From Pyrus communis (lineage: Eukaryota > Streptophyta > Magnoliopsida > Rosales > Rosaceae): a DNA stretch of 64,000 bases. How positions within the stretch are numbered: position 1 is the first letter of the stretch; every line of letters begins with the position of its first letter. The notes beneath the pieces were generated by a model. That model made no database searches. It had not been told where the DNA came from and worked only from the letters and a program-made list of their open reading frames with translations. Positions 22,471 through 33,179 of this stretch are shown piece by piece. Location: the NCBI RefSeq assembly GCF_963583255.1, contig NC_084808.1:29432404-29496403 (forward strand). Reading direction: 5' to 3'. The position numbers and the translations under genes are program-made.

Positions 22471-24470
22471 TGTACGTATAAGTGTACCTGTTTGTGTTGA
22501 ATTAGACCTTCTCTCTTCAACCCTAATACCAACATCCTCCTCCCAAATAATTAATTAATTTCCAACCCTAGATTGGACAATGTATATTGATAATTCGTGG
22601 CATGTCTACCCTTTTTCTGTGGGATCATCCTCCAGTCCTCCTCATGGTGGTGCTACTACTAATTTAAGTACCTACAAGTTTCAACCAACAAACTCATATA
22701 CTTTTTGTGAGAAAGTTGAGCCTGTACAAGGAGTAGGATTTCTCTCCTCCAAATCTTCTTTTTTTTTCTTTCACTCATATTTGAAGGGAAGTGAATCTTA
22801 CTTCATCTAACAATTGTTTTTCACTAGTCTTGTAGACTTACTCCAAATCGACTCATTACACGTGATACATATGGCAAAATGACACGTGGCGTTTCGTTAA
22901 ATTGTGTGCCTACTGCCAACAGAACGTCTGCAAAATTTTTAATTCATTATTTTGTTTTGGGATGAAACCTATTGCTTGCTATTGTCGTGAGAGATCATGG
23001 TCATTAATAGTGGTATGGACATATATAATTGACTTGCGGAGAGAATGCGAACCCTGCGTCATCATCCACATAAGTACGCACTACACAAATAATAAAAGAG
23101 AAAATTAATCGTATGTTTCGTGAAATCCAAGTCTTAAGATTGATCGAATGATGTTAATTAATCGCATTTAGAGAAATAATGAGTGGGTTAATAGTGGATT
23201 ACATTACATGCTTCAATAATGAATAATAAGCAGCCCATGCCGCTGCAGCTATAACCAATTGGAGGGTGCGCTTTATAAGTTGGTCCCAACTATACATGCC
23301 TCCTCCATCGCCTGTTATGGTACTCCCTCGTGGGTAGTAACGGACTACTATGTTCTCCAGTTTTGTAACTTTTAAGCGGGAAGGTGTTTCCTCTTCTCCC
23401 CTCATTTTTTTTGGTATGCCTAGGGAGTATTTGGTGGTATTTGTCTCTTCTTTCCAGATTCTTCAGTGCCTGTTGCGAAACTGGAAGTCGCAGTGCGCCT
23501 TCCGCTAGTATGTAAAGTTTTGTACTATTCTTTGTATTATCTTTTAAAGGTGAATAAAGCAACCTACTCACATAAAAAAAGAAGTAGCAGACGCTCCAAA
23601 TCATGTTATGCTTTAATACTTTTTGTGCCAAGAGTAAATGTCTAATTAGATTTTCAACGGGAGCAATATAATTTATTAGATTATCTCATCGTCCTATTAA
23701 TTAACAAGCAAAACATCACGTGGTCACTACTCACTTTCAAGCAGTGTTTTCGGCTTTCGCCCTTGGGTATAATATGGGCCTCGCGGTATAGTTCCTAGGT
23801 CGCAATTAGCCCAAGGCCTTCGTGTATAGGTCGTATCGGTTAGTTGGTTCGACGATCGGGCCTCATATTTCCTTTGTGGTGGCGAATTTGGATTCTCGTT
23901 GAATCTCACTGTTTGGAGTCTTAGGAGTTAAGACTAGAAAATTCGAACAATTCAAGAGAGAGAAAGAGTGACTAGGGCCCTTGATTTGTGTGAAGTGGGT
24001 CTGGAAATTGAGTCAATAAGGACTGTCAAATTCAACTTATGTGATCCGAATTTCCTACCTTTTGTACTCTAGATAATGAGAACCTGAGAGGACCTCTGTC
24101 CATAATTTGGAGCTCTCCGGGCATGGTCTTTAGGCATGTGTAAGTGGGTAAACTGCAGAGCTCTTCAGGCATGGTCCCTGAGCCAAGTGTTATCTAATTT
24201 GCAACCCTTACATTTCATATGCTTTTCTTTTGTTACATTCAAAGGAATCCACCTTCATCACTTGGGAGAAGTTCTTCCACACAAATGTTTGTATGTGGCA
24301 CCTCCCACCATTCGTGTGCGAGTGTCGCTGCATATGAATATGCCGGTGCTGGAATCTCTCTCACTTACACAACCACAAGCTAATACTCTATACATTAGGC
24401 CACGAACGTAAATGTACATGCTATTCCAAATACAAATAAAATAAAAGGAAGGATGTAGGATGTAATCTCC

Positions 24471-26525
24471 TTAAAAAGTCCAGACGTACCTATCTATTCC
24501 AATGAAACATGCAATTCCAAATACAAATCCAACACCGACTCCGCCAATAACTCCTGTATAATCCTTGCTCGATTTCCCGAACCATGTTCCCAGAGGAGCA
24601 TCCAGTCCTGCTGGACAAGGGGAAGCATCGTATCCGGAAAGACTGTTCCCTTCAAAGCTTGAACTTGAGAAGGTCAAAAACTGACCTCCTGCAGGGATCA
24701 CCCCGTATAACTGATTGTCTGCAACACTAAACTTGGACAAGAAGTTGAGATTGATCAGCAAAGGCGGGATTGTCCCCGAAAGCTTGTTATGAGACAAATC
24801 CAGAGTCTCTAAGTTGGACATGCCAGATAAACTACTCGGAATCGATCCTACTAGACTGTTGAACTTGAGATCCAAAACATGAAGCAATTTCAGTTTCCCA
24901 AACTCTGGCCAGACTGGTCCGCTAAGATTATTGTTACTTAGTTCCAGCGTCGGTGGAAAGCTCCACACTTGATTGTATTGCAATCCTCGGGCACTTGCAT
25001 TCCTCTTCATGACCAAAGGGAAATCAGGGGAAGGTTCCTCAAGGGAGATCCTCCCACTAATGAGGCTCGGTAGTCCAGTTAAGCTTCTAGGGATTTCACC
25101 CGTAAGCGAATTATTTGACATGTCCAAGTAGAAAATACTGCTAAAATTGCCAAACCAGACTGGAATTGTTCCTTGCAATTGGTTCCACGATATATCCAAC
25201 AACTGCAATCTGCTGCTAGTACTCAACCACTCAGGTATTACACCTGTGAGCCTACAGTTTGCAATAATAAGAACCTTCAACTTTTCAAAATGAAGGGTCG
25301 GATCAGCAGGAAATTCTTCACCGCGGAAGTTCAAAGTTAGAACCAGAGTAGTTAGGTTCTGGCACTGCTGTAGAATTCTAAAGGCGGAAGATATGTTAGA
25401 AATGCTGGTATTCGAAAGTGAGAGGTAAGAGACGCTATGGAAGTTCTTGAAGCTTTCTGGTACTTGGCCACGAAAGTTGTTCCGGGCAAGATTTATGTTA
25501 TTCAAACGTTGACAAGAAGGAAGATGGGAGGGAATAGGCCCATCAAATCGATTGGAACCGAGATCAAGAGAGGTCAAACTAGTCATTGCTGAACAATTAA
25601 GATCAACTGTGCTTTGCAATGAATTGTTTCTCAAATTAAGCAAAGAGATGGTCGAGGAACTCGACAAGGAAGGGGGTATCTGACCATCAAACCTATTCGA
25701 ATGAGCTAAAAAATAATGTAATTTCTCAAGGCTGTAGAAAACATCTGGGATATTTCCTGAAAACTCATTACTTGAGATATCCAAACGAACAAGGTTAATG
25801 AGGTTACCGAATTCTTCGCTAAGTGCCCTGGCAAACTTGTTGTCTTGAATGCTCAATTGGGTTAGCTTTCGCAGCCGCAATAAGCCTTTGAATATACCAT
25901 CACCTGTGCCTGTAAGATAATTCGTGCTCAGGTCAAGGTCCTCCAAGGAAGTACAATTGCCAAAACCTGGCGGAAGATTGCCAGAGAAGTAGTTAGCGGC
26001 CACGTTGAGTACCCGAAGTTGAGTAGAATTGCTGTCACACATGCTGCCAGGAAGGGAACCATTCAAAAGGTTATGAGAAATGTCAAGGAACTGGATTGAA
26101 GGTAAATCAATGCTGAAATGAATGGGTTCGGAAAAGCCATTAAAGCTCAAGTCTAAGAGCTCTAAATTTCGCAAACGGAAGAGTGCAATTGGAAGGGAGC
26201 CTTTGAGGTAATTCTGAGAGAGATTGAGGGTTCTAAGCTGGTCCAAAGTGCCTAAAGATGCAGAGAGATTGCCTGCTAGTCTTTTACTTGGAAGCTCCAA
26301 CTTAACCACTCGAAAGGATGAAGAGTTGCAAGTGATGCCTTCCCATTTACAGCAATCAGATGAGAAACTGTTTCCCCACCCCTCGATCACAGTTGTTAAA
26401 TTTGACATGAAATCCTCCAATGCTTTCATATCATTGGGATCGCATGTCAAGTTTTGAGAGCCCAAGATTTGAGCTTGGAAGCAAAAGGCAAGAACAATCA
26501 CCACCCAGAAATCCTGAGCACCCAT
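24471..26525 (-). CDS. Kinase-less PSKR1 paralogue (LRR ectodomain plus partial membrane span)
   Basis: Uninterrupted minus-strand frame of 684 residues from the Met of MGAQDFWVVI; a Met 7 codons upstream is also possible. It parallels the PSKR1-like neighbour from signal peptide through cap cysteines (CCKWEGITC), about 21 LRRs and the island region (ISLEEPSPDFP) to the last LRR and C-cap. It then enters a hydrophobic stretch (GVIGGVGVGFVFGIACFIGI) and stops after DRYVWTF. The cytoplasmic juxtamembrane and kinase are absent, and no kinase sequence was seen downstream. Similarity to the neighbour ends inside the membrane span, so the truncation probably came with a DNA breakpoint. The absence of stops over 2 kb argues for either recent origin or retained function, for instance as a receptor-like protein or decoy binding phytosulfokine. 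It may equally be a young pseudogene. The 5' leader is GA-rich, like that of PSKR1. Confidence 0.8.
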   Translation of the reverse strand: MGAQDFWVVIVLAFCFQAQILGSQNLTCDPNDMKALEDFMSNLTTVIEGWGNSFSSDCCKWEGITCNSSSFRVVKLELPSKRLAGNLSASLGTLDQLRTLNLSQNYLKGSLPIALFRLRNLELLDLSFNGFSEPIHFSIDLPSIQFLDISHNLLNGSLPGSMCDSNSTQLRVLNVAANYFSGNLPPGFGNCTSLEDLDLSTNYLTGTGDGIFKGLLRLRKLTQLSIQDNKFARALSEEFGNLINLVRLDISSNEFSGNIPDVFYSLEKLHYFLAHSNRFDGQIPPSLSSSSTISLLNLRNNSLQSTVDLNCSAMTSLTSLDLGSNRFDGPIPSHLPSCQRLNNINLARNNFRGQVPESFKNFHSVSYLSLSNTSISNISSAFRILQQCQNLTTLVLTLNFRGEEFPADPTLHFEKLKVLIIANCRLTGVIPEWLSTSSRLQLLDISWNQLQGTIPVWFGNFSSIFYLDMSNNSLTGEIPRSLTGLPSLISGRISLEEPSPDFPLVMKRNASARGLQYNQVWSFPPTLELSNNNLSGPVWPEFGKLKLLHVLDLKFNSLVGSIPSSLSGMSNLETLDLSHNKLSGTIPPLLINLNFLSKFSVADNQLYGVIPAGGQFLTFSSSSFEGNSLSGYDASPCPAGLDAPLGTWFGKSSKDYTGVIGGVGVGFVFGIACFIGIDRYVWTF

Positions 26526-26639
26526 ATCACAGGAACACAGAGTCAACTTCTCAACACACCCACGAGAGAGAGAGAGAGAGAGAGAAGCCAGACAGGCTTT
26601 CTATCACTAACTTCAGAGATTTGGAATTACTTTGAGTGG

Positions 26640-27600
26640 ACTATAATTCATACTTTGTGGACTTCAATAGATCATGAATCGTGGACTATAAAATCACAAA
26701 TCAAAGAAATTTACGGATTTTTCACCCAATCAAAGGACTTTGTTTGGAAGTGATTGGAAGGATCATAATCACTTATAGGAAAAAGCACACCAAGGGTGAT
26801 TTTATAGAGAAATATCTCTCATGTGCTTCAATCTATAACTATAAGTGATTATGTCCCTCTCAGAAACATTTCAAAACAAACACTAAAGATCAACCTTAAT
26901 AGTTATTCTCTATCTATTTGCCGTGTACAAACCTTGCTTAGAAATCAGAGAAAACTTGGCTGGTCCTCTCATAATCACTTTCAAACGGACACGAAAAGTC
27001 AACTCCATAGTTATTGTTTATCGCCGTGTACAAACCTCGCTCCATGGAAATTAGAGAAGACTTGGCCCTAATTTATTAATGTCACTTCTTTACATTGTCC
27101 TACGTCATTACTTCCATGAAAACAAAATTGAGGACAGGTATGAATGTTACAAAATAGAGGGGGGAGGGGAAATGGTGGATACATACTGAATATATTTTCA
27201 CCTTTTTTTTCATATCGATCCTTAATTTTTCAGATATTTCGAAGAAAATATTGACATTCGTAGATATTTTAATCACCGGCTAATACAACAACCGCCCTGA
27301 TACCTACGGTTATCCGTCTCTCTGACAATTTCTGCCGTTCCTAGGTTCTAGGGTATTATAGTAAATGAAAACGAATTGAAACCCATAGATAGCGGTTTAA
27401 ATAGGGCCGATGATATTTTTTAGGTTGGGCCGGCGACCCATTGGATATGGCTCAAAAGAGTCCAAATGTCTCACGTATTTGACCTCTTGTTGTATGTAGA
27501 AAATAAATAAATGAAATAAATGAGATTCCATAAACCTCTGCCCATTTCCTCCATAAAACCTCTCCGAATTCAACGTTCCCTCTCCAACAAACAAAAACTC
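26640..27600. other. Spacer between the kinase-less receptor and the glutaredoxin-DEP gene
   Basis: The two genes are divergent, so this holds both promoters. A diverged tandem repeat occupies 26865-27068. 27590-27770 is a strongly pyrimidine-rich leader for the gene on the right. No other gene is supported. Confidence 0.4.
26865..27068. repeat. Diverged tandem duplication of about 105 bp
   Basis: Two direct copies start near 26870 and 26980. Shared blocks in the same order include atagttatt, cgccgtgtacaaacct-like sequence and agagaagacttggcc-like sequence. It lies in the 5' flank of the kinase-less receptor. Confidence 0.5.
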
Positions 27601-27772
27601 TCTCTAACCCATTTTTCCTTTGCTTTCTTCGCTTCCCTTTTTGTCAACTCTCCTTCTCCCTCCTCCTCGTTTCTGTCTCTCTCTCTCCCCTCCTCCTCTT
27701 AGTCTTAGGGTTCCCAGTTTTCCTTTTCCAAAAACAGAAAAATCTTGCATTTCCTCGAGAAGAAGGAAATAA

Positions 27773-30700
27773 ATGGATTTTTCCACCAATGGAATCGGGA
27801 ACAATGTCGTTGAGGTCAGAGTTTGTAAACCCGCCGGAAAGTTAAACGGCATGCCGGCCAATGGGGTTTTCCCGGAAAGTCCCAGAAAGCCCGAGAAATT
27901 AATAAATCGTTCAAATTCTGTCTCCAACGGTATACCGAAGCAAAAAGATCACGAGGAGGAAGAGGGAGATGGCTTTTCGGAAATTGAGATTCCAAATGCA
28001 AATGGAAATGGTGACCTGGAAGAACGGGACGACGACGTTTCGCCCACCTCGATAACAGAAAAGTCGGACGAGTTTCAAACGGTTTCTCCACAAAAATCCG
28101 AGCACGTGCAATTAGCCGTTGAGATGCCCGCTACAGCAGCGGAAGGGATCTTCCGTCCTCACGCGCACCTCCCGAAGCCGGAGGCGCCGCCCGGGATTTA
28201 CTCGTCGCCTCCGGATTCTCCAAACGACGACCCTTCGAATAACCAGAAATTCGGCGTCGACGTGCCGGCGATCGGGAAGCTCATCCGGGAGCGAAGCAGC
28301 AATTTCTCGGCGGCGTTCGTGAGGCGGCTGTCGTCGCTGAAGGACCAGCGCCCCAATAGCAACGGAGAAGAAGATCTGAAATCGAAAGACGTGACGGAGT
28401 TCAATCTCTCCGGCCTGAAAGTGACGGTCAAGCTCAAGAGCGAGTCTGACGATTACCAGCAGCCACAGGGACAAGAGGCGCTGAAAGGTCGAATCAGCTT
28501 CTTCTCCCGGTCGAATTGCAGGGACTGCACGGCGGTGCGGAGGTTTCTGAGAGAGAAGGGGCTGAAATTCGTGGAGATCAACATCGACGTGTATCCCAAT
28601 CGCCAGAAGGAGCTGGTGGAGAGGACGGGTAGCTCGTCTGTACCTCAGATTTTCTTCAACGAGAAGCTGTTCGGAGGACTAGTGGCGCTCAACTCGCTGA
28701 GGAACAGCGGCGGATTTGACCAGCGGTTGGAGGAGATGCTCAGTTCGAAATGTCCCGACGAGGCGCCTGCGCCGCCGGTTTACGGATTCGACGATTTGGA
28801 TGAGGAGGAGTGCACGGACCAGATGATCGGGATAGTTAGGGTGTTGCGGCTGAAGTTGCCGATTCAGGACCGTCTGATGAAGATGAAGATCGTCAAGAAC
28901 TGCTTCGCCGGGAGCGAGATGGTGGAGGTCATCATTCAGCACTTGGACTGTGGGCGTCGAAAGGTACGGACCCCCTCTTCCCCCCTCCCAAATTTCCACA
29001 ACTGTTATTTTTACTGTTATTCTCTGTGTCTCGAGCCACCGTAACCGCTTGACTCGCGATTTCTTGTCCGCTTGTTTGAATTAAACTCCGCGGGATCATT
29101 TGGTTACAGTGTGCCGCGCAGCATTTAAATTTAGTTGCTCGGCTGCTGCGGATCGAACCGCTAACCAGCCGCAGTTTACTGATTACGCGCTAATAAAATA
29201 TGAGTAACCGCTAAATATTCAGCGAGTTTTTGGCCGTTGTTAAGTACGAAATATTAATAAAATATTAGTTTTAAGTGGATTAATATTTTAGACTTTTAGT
29301 AATACAAGATTAAATTTGCAAACTGAATGATGTGTCGTAAATAAGAAATAAAAATGTTTATCATCATTTAAGTAATATTCAGTTATCAATTTCCATATTA
29401 TTTAGTTTACAAAATTTGATTTACAAATTTAATATAGTTAGCATTACATTTAATTTTGTAGATTATATCTAAATATTTTGCGATGCATTATCAACAAAAA
29501 ATAAACATGTTAACTAATACTTAAATAATAATAATTTTGTGATTGTCTCCTACTTTGCTTTGGCGTCTTTCTCACTACCATAGCTAACATTAATAATGAC
29601 GACCATGGCGGTGGAGTATGGTTACATTAAACTTAATAGATACAAAGTTACCATAAAAATCATCGACTAATTAAATTTAAAACTAATTATTATTCTATTT
29701 GCTCAAGAATAATATGGGTTACCGATACAAACCTACTTCTTATATTTTAATGCTTAGTTTGTAGCTACATTTATCATTGAATTTGGTAATTTTTATACTA
29801 ATTTGAATGAAAAGCTTGCATCACATGTTATATTCATTGAAGACAATTATGGCATCCACAATATCATTATTGTAAGGAGCTTTTCACTAGGTCCACTCTC
29901 TTGAGTTTATTTTTCTGACGCTCTTTCCTTTGCATTCAATTTTACCTATGTAAGAGCAATTTTTGTGTTTCGAATTCACGTGACGATAAATATATTAATG
30001 TGAGAGGAAATTTCAGTTGCAGCTTGGAATTTTTTGAGTAAGATAGTAGTGGAAAATTAGGTCATAAATTGTGGAAGGACAAGTAGTTGAGACTGAGAGC
30101 TGGTGGACCATGTTTTTTATGAAGGCCTATATGCCTTTTGTATGACTGGTTTTGTAGCCAACGGCTAGAGAGCAACTTGTATAAGGGGGTACACAATTAC
30201 GATAACATTTTGCGTCTATAATACAAGAATATATGAAGAAAAATCAATACATATTTTTGTATTATTAGCACTTAATGTGTAACGAGCCATACAAATCCTC
30301 CTTGAAATGATTCCTTAAAAAACAAGAAAGGTTGTGTTGGATCTGGTGCAGCTATTAAGATATGTTTGAACTTTGAAGGGGTCCCCTTAGATGTCAAATC
30401 ACGCATTACAAACTTCAGTCAGATATTTGGCTCCTTCCCACCCCGAGGGCATGCATAACTCATGCCATGATTTATGAAAAGAGTAAACGCGTAACGTTTT
30501 TGACATGGCCCCCAAGTCCTTTTTCCACATTTTGGGTATGGAGGAATTTCAAACGTTGCGTCAGCCGACCTTGTTTCATAAATTGATAGGAATTGGACCG
30601 AGTTCTCAACACTCTTGTTTCAATTATGACGTATAATAATTATTAAGTAGTCTCTTTTTTTAATTGTATTTTGTTGAAATTCTGTTAATTTTGCATTTTA

Positions 30701-32458
30701 GTTGGTCAAATTTAACAGATGAAACAGTGCTCGAGTCTTTTCAGTCCAAACTTTAGATTACACGTGAGGTATTAAACAGATGTTTAAAAAAAAAAAGAAT
30801 TGTCTGTCAAGATTGTGGATGTTAATAATTTGTATACAACATATGCAGGCAGTTGAGATTGGAAGGCAGCTTGCCAGGAAGCACTTTGTTCATCATGTCT
30901 TTGGGTAAGAAAATACCTGTCGAACCAACTGAAAACTAAAGAAACTGGCATAGTTTCATCCATAATAACCCTTTTGTGTTTGTGTAGGGAAAATGATTTC
31001 GAGGATGGAAACCATTTTTATCGTTTCCTTGAGCACGAACCATTTATTCCCAAATGCTTTAATTTCCGGGGATCCATAAATGATTGTGAACCAAAGCCTG
31101 CAGCGAAAGTTGGCCAAAGGCTCACCAAGATCATGTCTGCCATACTCGAGTCCTATGCCTCAGATGACAGGCGCCATCTTGATTACATCGGCATTAGCAA
31201 CAGTGAGGAGTTCCGAAGGTAGGATCAGTCAACATTGCAGTTAGCACTTTCACTCAATTAGATAAGCATTTATATGCCGAAAGTTTCACCAATTTGTTGT
31301 TTCTTGCTTTACATTGCATATTCCTAAGAATTGAAATATGATGAAGTGGCTTCCTGTTTGAACGAAATACTTTGATTGGCATCAATTTCACCAATTTTCT
31401 AGTTTACTTTACTGAAAACTATAACAAATTATTGATACATTTATCGTAATCTGCGTTGTTAGTCATGTAACTTTGTTTTAAGTAAATTCCTTCCTCTCTT
31501 CAATGCAGGTACATAAATTTGGTTCAAGAACTACACCGAGTAAACCTTTTTGAACTCTCAAAAGATGAGAGGCTAGCCTTCTTTTTGAACCTCTACAATG
31601 CCATGGTCATCCATGCAGTTATCAAGATAGGACGTCCACAAGGAGTAATCGAAAGGAGATCCTTCTTTTCCGACTTCCAGTATTTGGTCGGTGGCCATCC
31701 TTATTCCCTCAGCGCCATCGAAAATGGGATCCTCAGAAACAACCGCAGACCTCCTTATTCCTTGGTCAAGGCCTTTGGAGCTGGAGACAAGCGAACAGAG
31801 GTGAACAACTTTTATTAGTCTCTGATTCTTCTGCCTTCTCCCTTCCCTAATCCTTGGACGATAGAACAGTTCTGGATAAAAGCTTCCTCCACTTGCATTT
31901 TAGTCATACATACGTGTTATTTTGTTTGAATACACTTTCTCATTGTCTGAAAAGATTACTGAGTTTCATTTCGTCCGATATAATACAGCTTGCTTGTGCT
32001 AGGGTGAATCCATTAATTCACTTCGGACTCTGTAACGGGACAAGGTCAAGCCCAACGGTAAGATTTTTCTCACCCCAAGGAGTTGAAGCTGAATTGAGAT
32101 TTGCAGCTAGAGAGTTCTTTAAGAGCGGTGGAATGGAAGTGAACTTGGAGAAGAGGACCGTGAGCCTCACCCAAATTATTAAATGGTGAGTGATGAAGTC
32201 ATTATTAAACCTTCGTTAGTTGTTCTAAAAGCAACCGTCATGGTTAGACAATGCTGAAGAGAAACAAATATTGTGTGTGCGCGTGCGTGCGCGCGTTTGT
32301 GCAGGTTCAATGGTGACTTTGGACAAGAAAAGGAAATTCTAAAGTGGATCCTGAATTACTTGGATGCAACCAGAGCAGGTCTTTTGACACATCTTTTGGG
32401 TGACGGAGGGCATATAAGTATCGTGTACCAGAACTACGATTGGTCCATGAACTCTTGA
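27773..32458 (+). CDS. Glutaredoxin-DEP-DUF547 multidomain protein
   Basis: Six exons: 27773..28963, 30849..30904, 30988..31218, 31509..31800, 31989..32185 and 32305..32458, all phases consistent, giving 706 residues. Residues 1-235 are low-complexity and acidic, probably disordered. A glutaredoxin-like domain runs from about 238 to 330 with a CxxC site at C249-C252 (SNCRDC) and the SVPQIFFNEKLFGG signature of the glutathione-binding region. A DEP domain follows at about 355-440 (FAGSEMVEVIIQHL to HFYRF). The C-terminal half is DUF547, with LAFFLNLYNAMVIHAV and NPLIHFGLCNGTRSSP. DEP domains commonly target proteins to membranes; DUF547 function is not established, and the combined role of this plant architecture is unknown. 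Exon 1 is markedly GC-richer than its surroundings. Intron 1 is 1.9 kb, AT-rich and without a recognised element. Confidence 0.9.
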
Positions 32459-33179
32459 GCCTCGAAAACCCGTTAGGTGCCGTTGTTTAAAAACTGAAAC
32501 TTATCACAGGTGACGCATACATATAGATACTTGTATTGGCAAGGGAAGTATTATTGTACATAATACCTCAATTTTGAGAAAAGAATTAGAGGATTTGTTG
32601 ATTTGAATTCGTCGTGAAGAAATTGAAAGAGAGAGTGAGGAAGGAGAGGGGGAAGGGAATTGAAGCATGTGACGAGACTTCCCTTGTAAATTTCTTCTTG
32701 TGTTATGAGTTCAGTTTTTTGGGATGCAATGAAAATCTAGTTTTTTTTTTATATATAATTAGCAATGCCAAATGGTGAATGATTATGAAATAATGCCTTC
32801 AAACATGTCACACAACAATCACTATATGGATATCCAACGGTTGAGGACGAATTTCAGTTCGTATTCTACAAGAAATGTTCTGGATTCGTTTGATGACGTT
32901 GGAGAAAAGAAGTAACACTTGATAAACAAATATTAAAACATTAAAAGAATATAAAAGAAGTAATTCGGAGTGTGGGACATAATCTCTCAGAGAATTTTGG
33001 GCCTTAGCTTCCATAGTCAGAGCCCATTTTAAATATATTAAATGGCCTTTTCTAATTCCCTCCAATTCTTCCCGCCAAGAAATCTAAAAAAAAGAAAAAA
33101 AAAATCCAGAAAATGAAATAAAATACCAAAACATCACGATCCACTCGTCGGATTCAGAAAGCAAAATCCGAAGAAGAAA
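32459..33179. other. 3' region of DUF547 gene and leader of TIPIN-like gene
   Basis: 32459-32750 is probably 3' untranslated region, including GA-rich sequence around 32620-32660. 33060-33179 is A-rich leader of the next gene. Nothing else is recognised. Confidence 0.4.

Larger units (their letters stand above)
19400..24470. other. 5-kb spacer between the two PSKR1-like genes
   Basis: Mostly AT-rich, with several decayed transposons listed separately: a hAT-type MITE at 20982, its relative near 20430-20545, a TRIM remnant at 21885 and a hairpin MITE at 22255. About 19400-19620 is probably promoter and leader of the PSKR1-like gene. 23740-23930 is GC-richer and may be part of an unrecognised LTR. 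A 27-base motif (gagctct, cggcatggtc-like) occurs twice, 49 bases apart, at 24110 and 24159. No kinase-coding remnant was found, although the paralogue at 24471 lacks its kinase. Confidence 0.4.

Noticed and set aside
23740..24470. A remnant kinase domain downstream of the truncated PSKR1 paralogue
   Set aside because: I looked for the P-loop, HRD and DFG motifs on the minus strand and found none; the sequence is unrelated spacer.
28112..28999. Minus-strand frames opposite the glutaredoxin-DEP exon
   Set aside because: They are antisense shadows of GC-rich coding sequence; the plus strand has recognisable domains.
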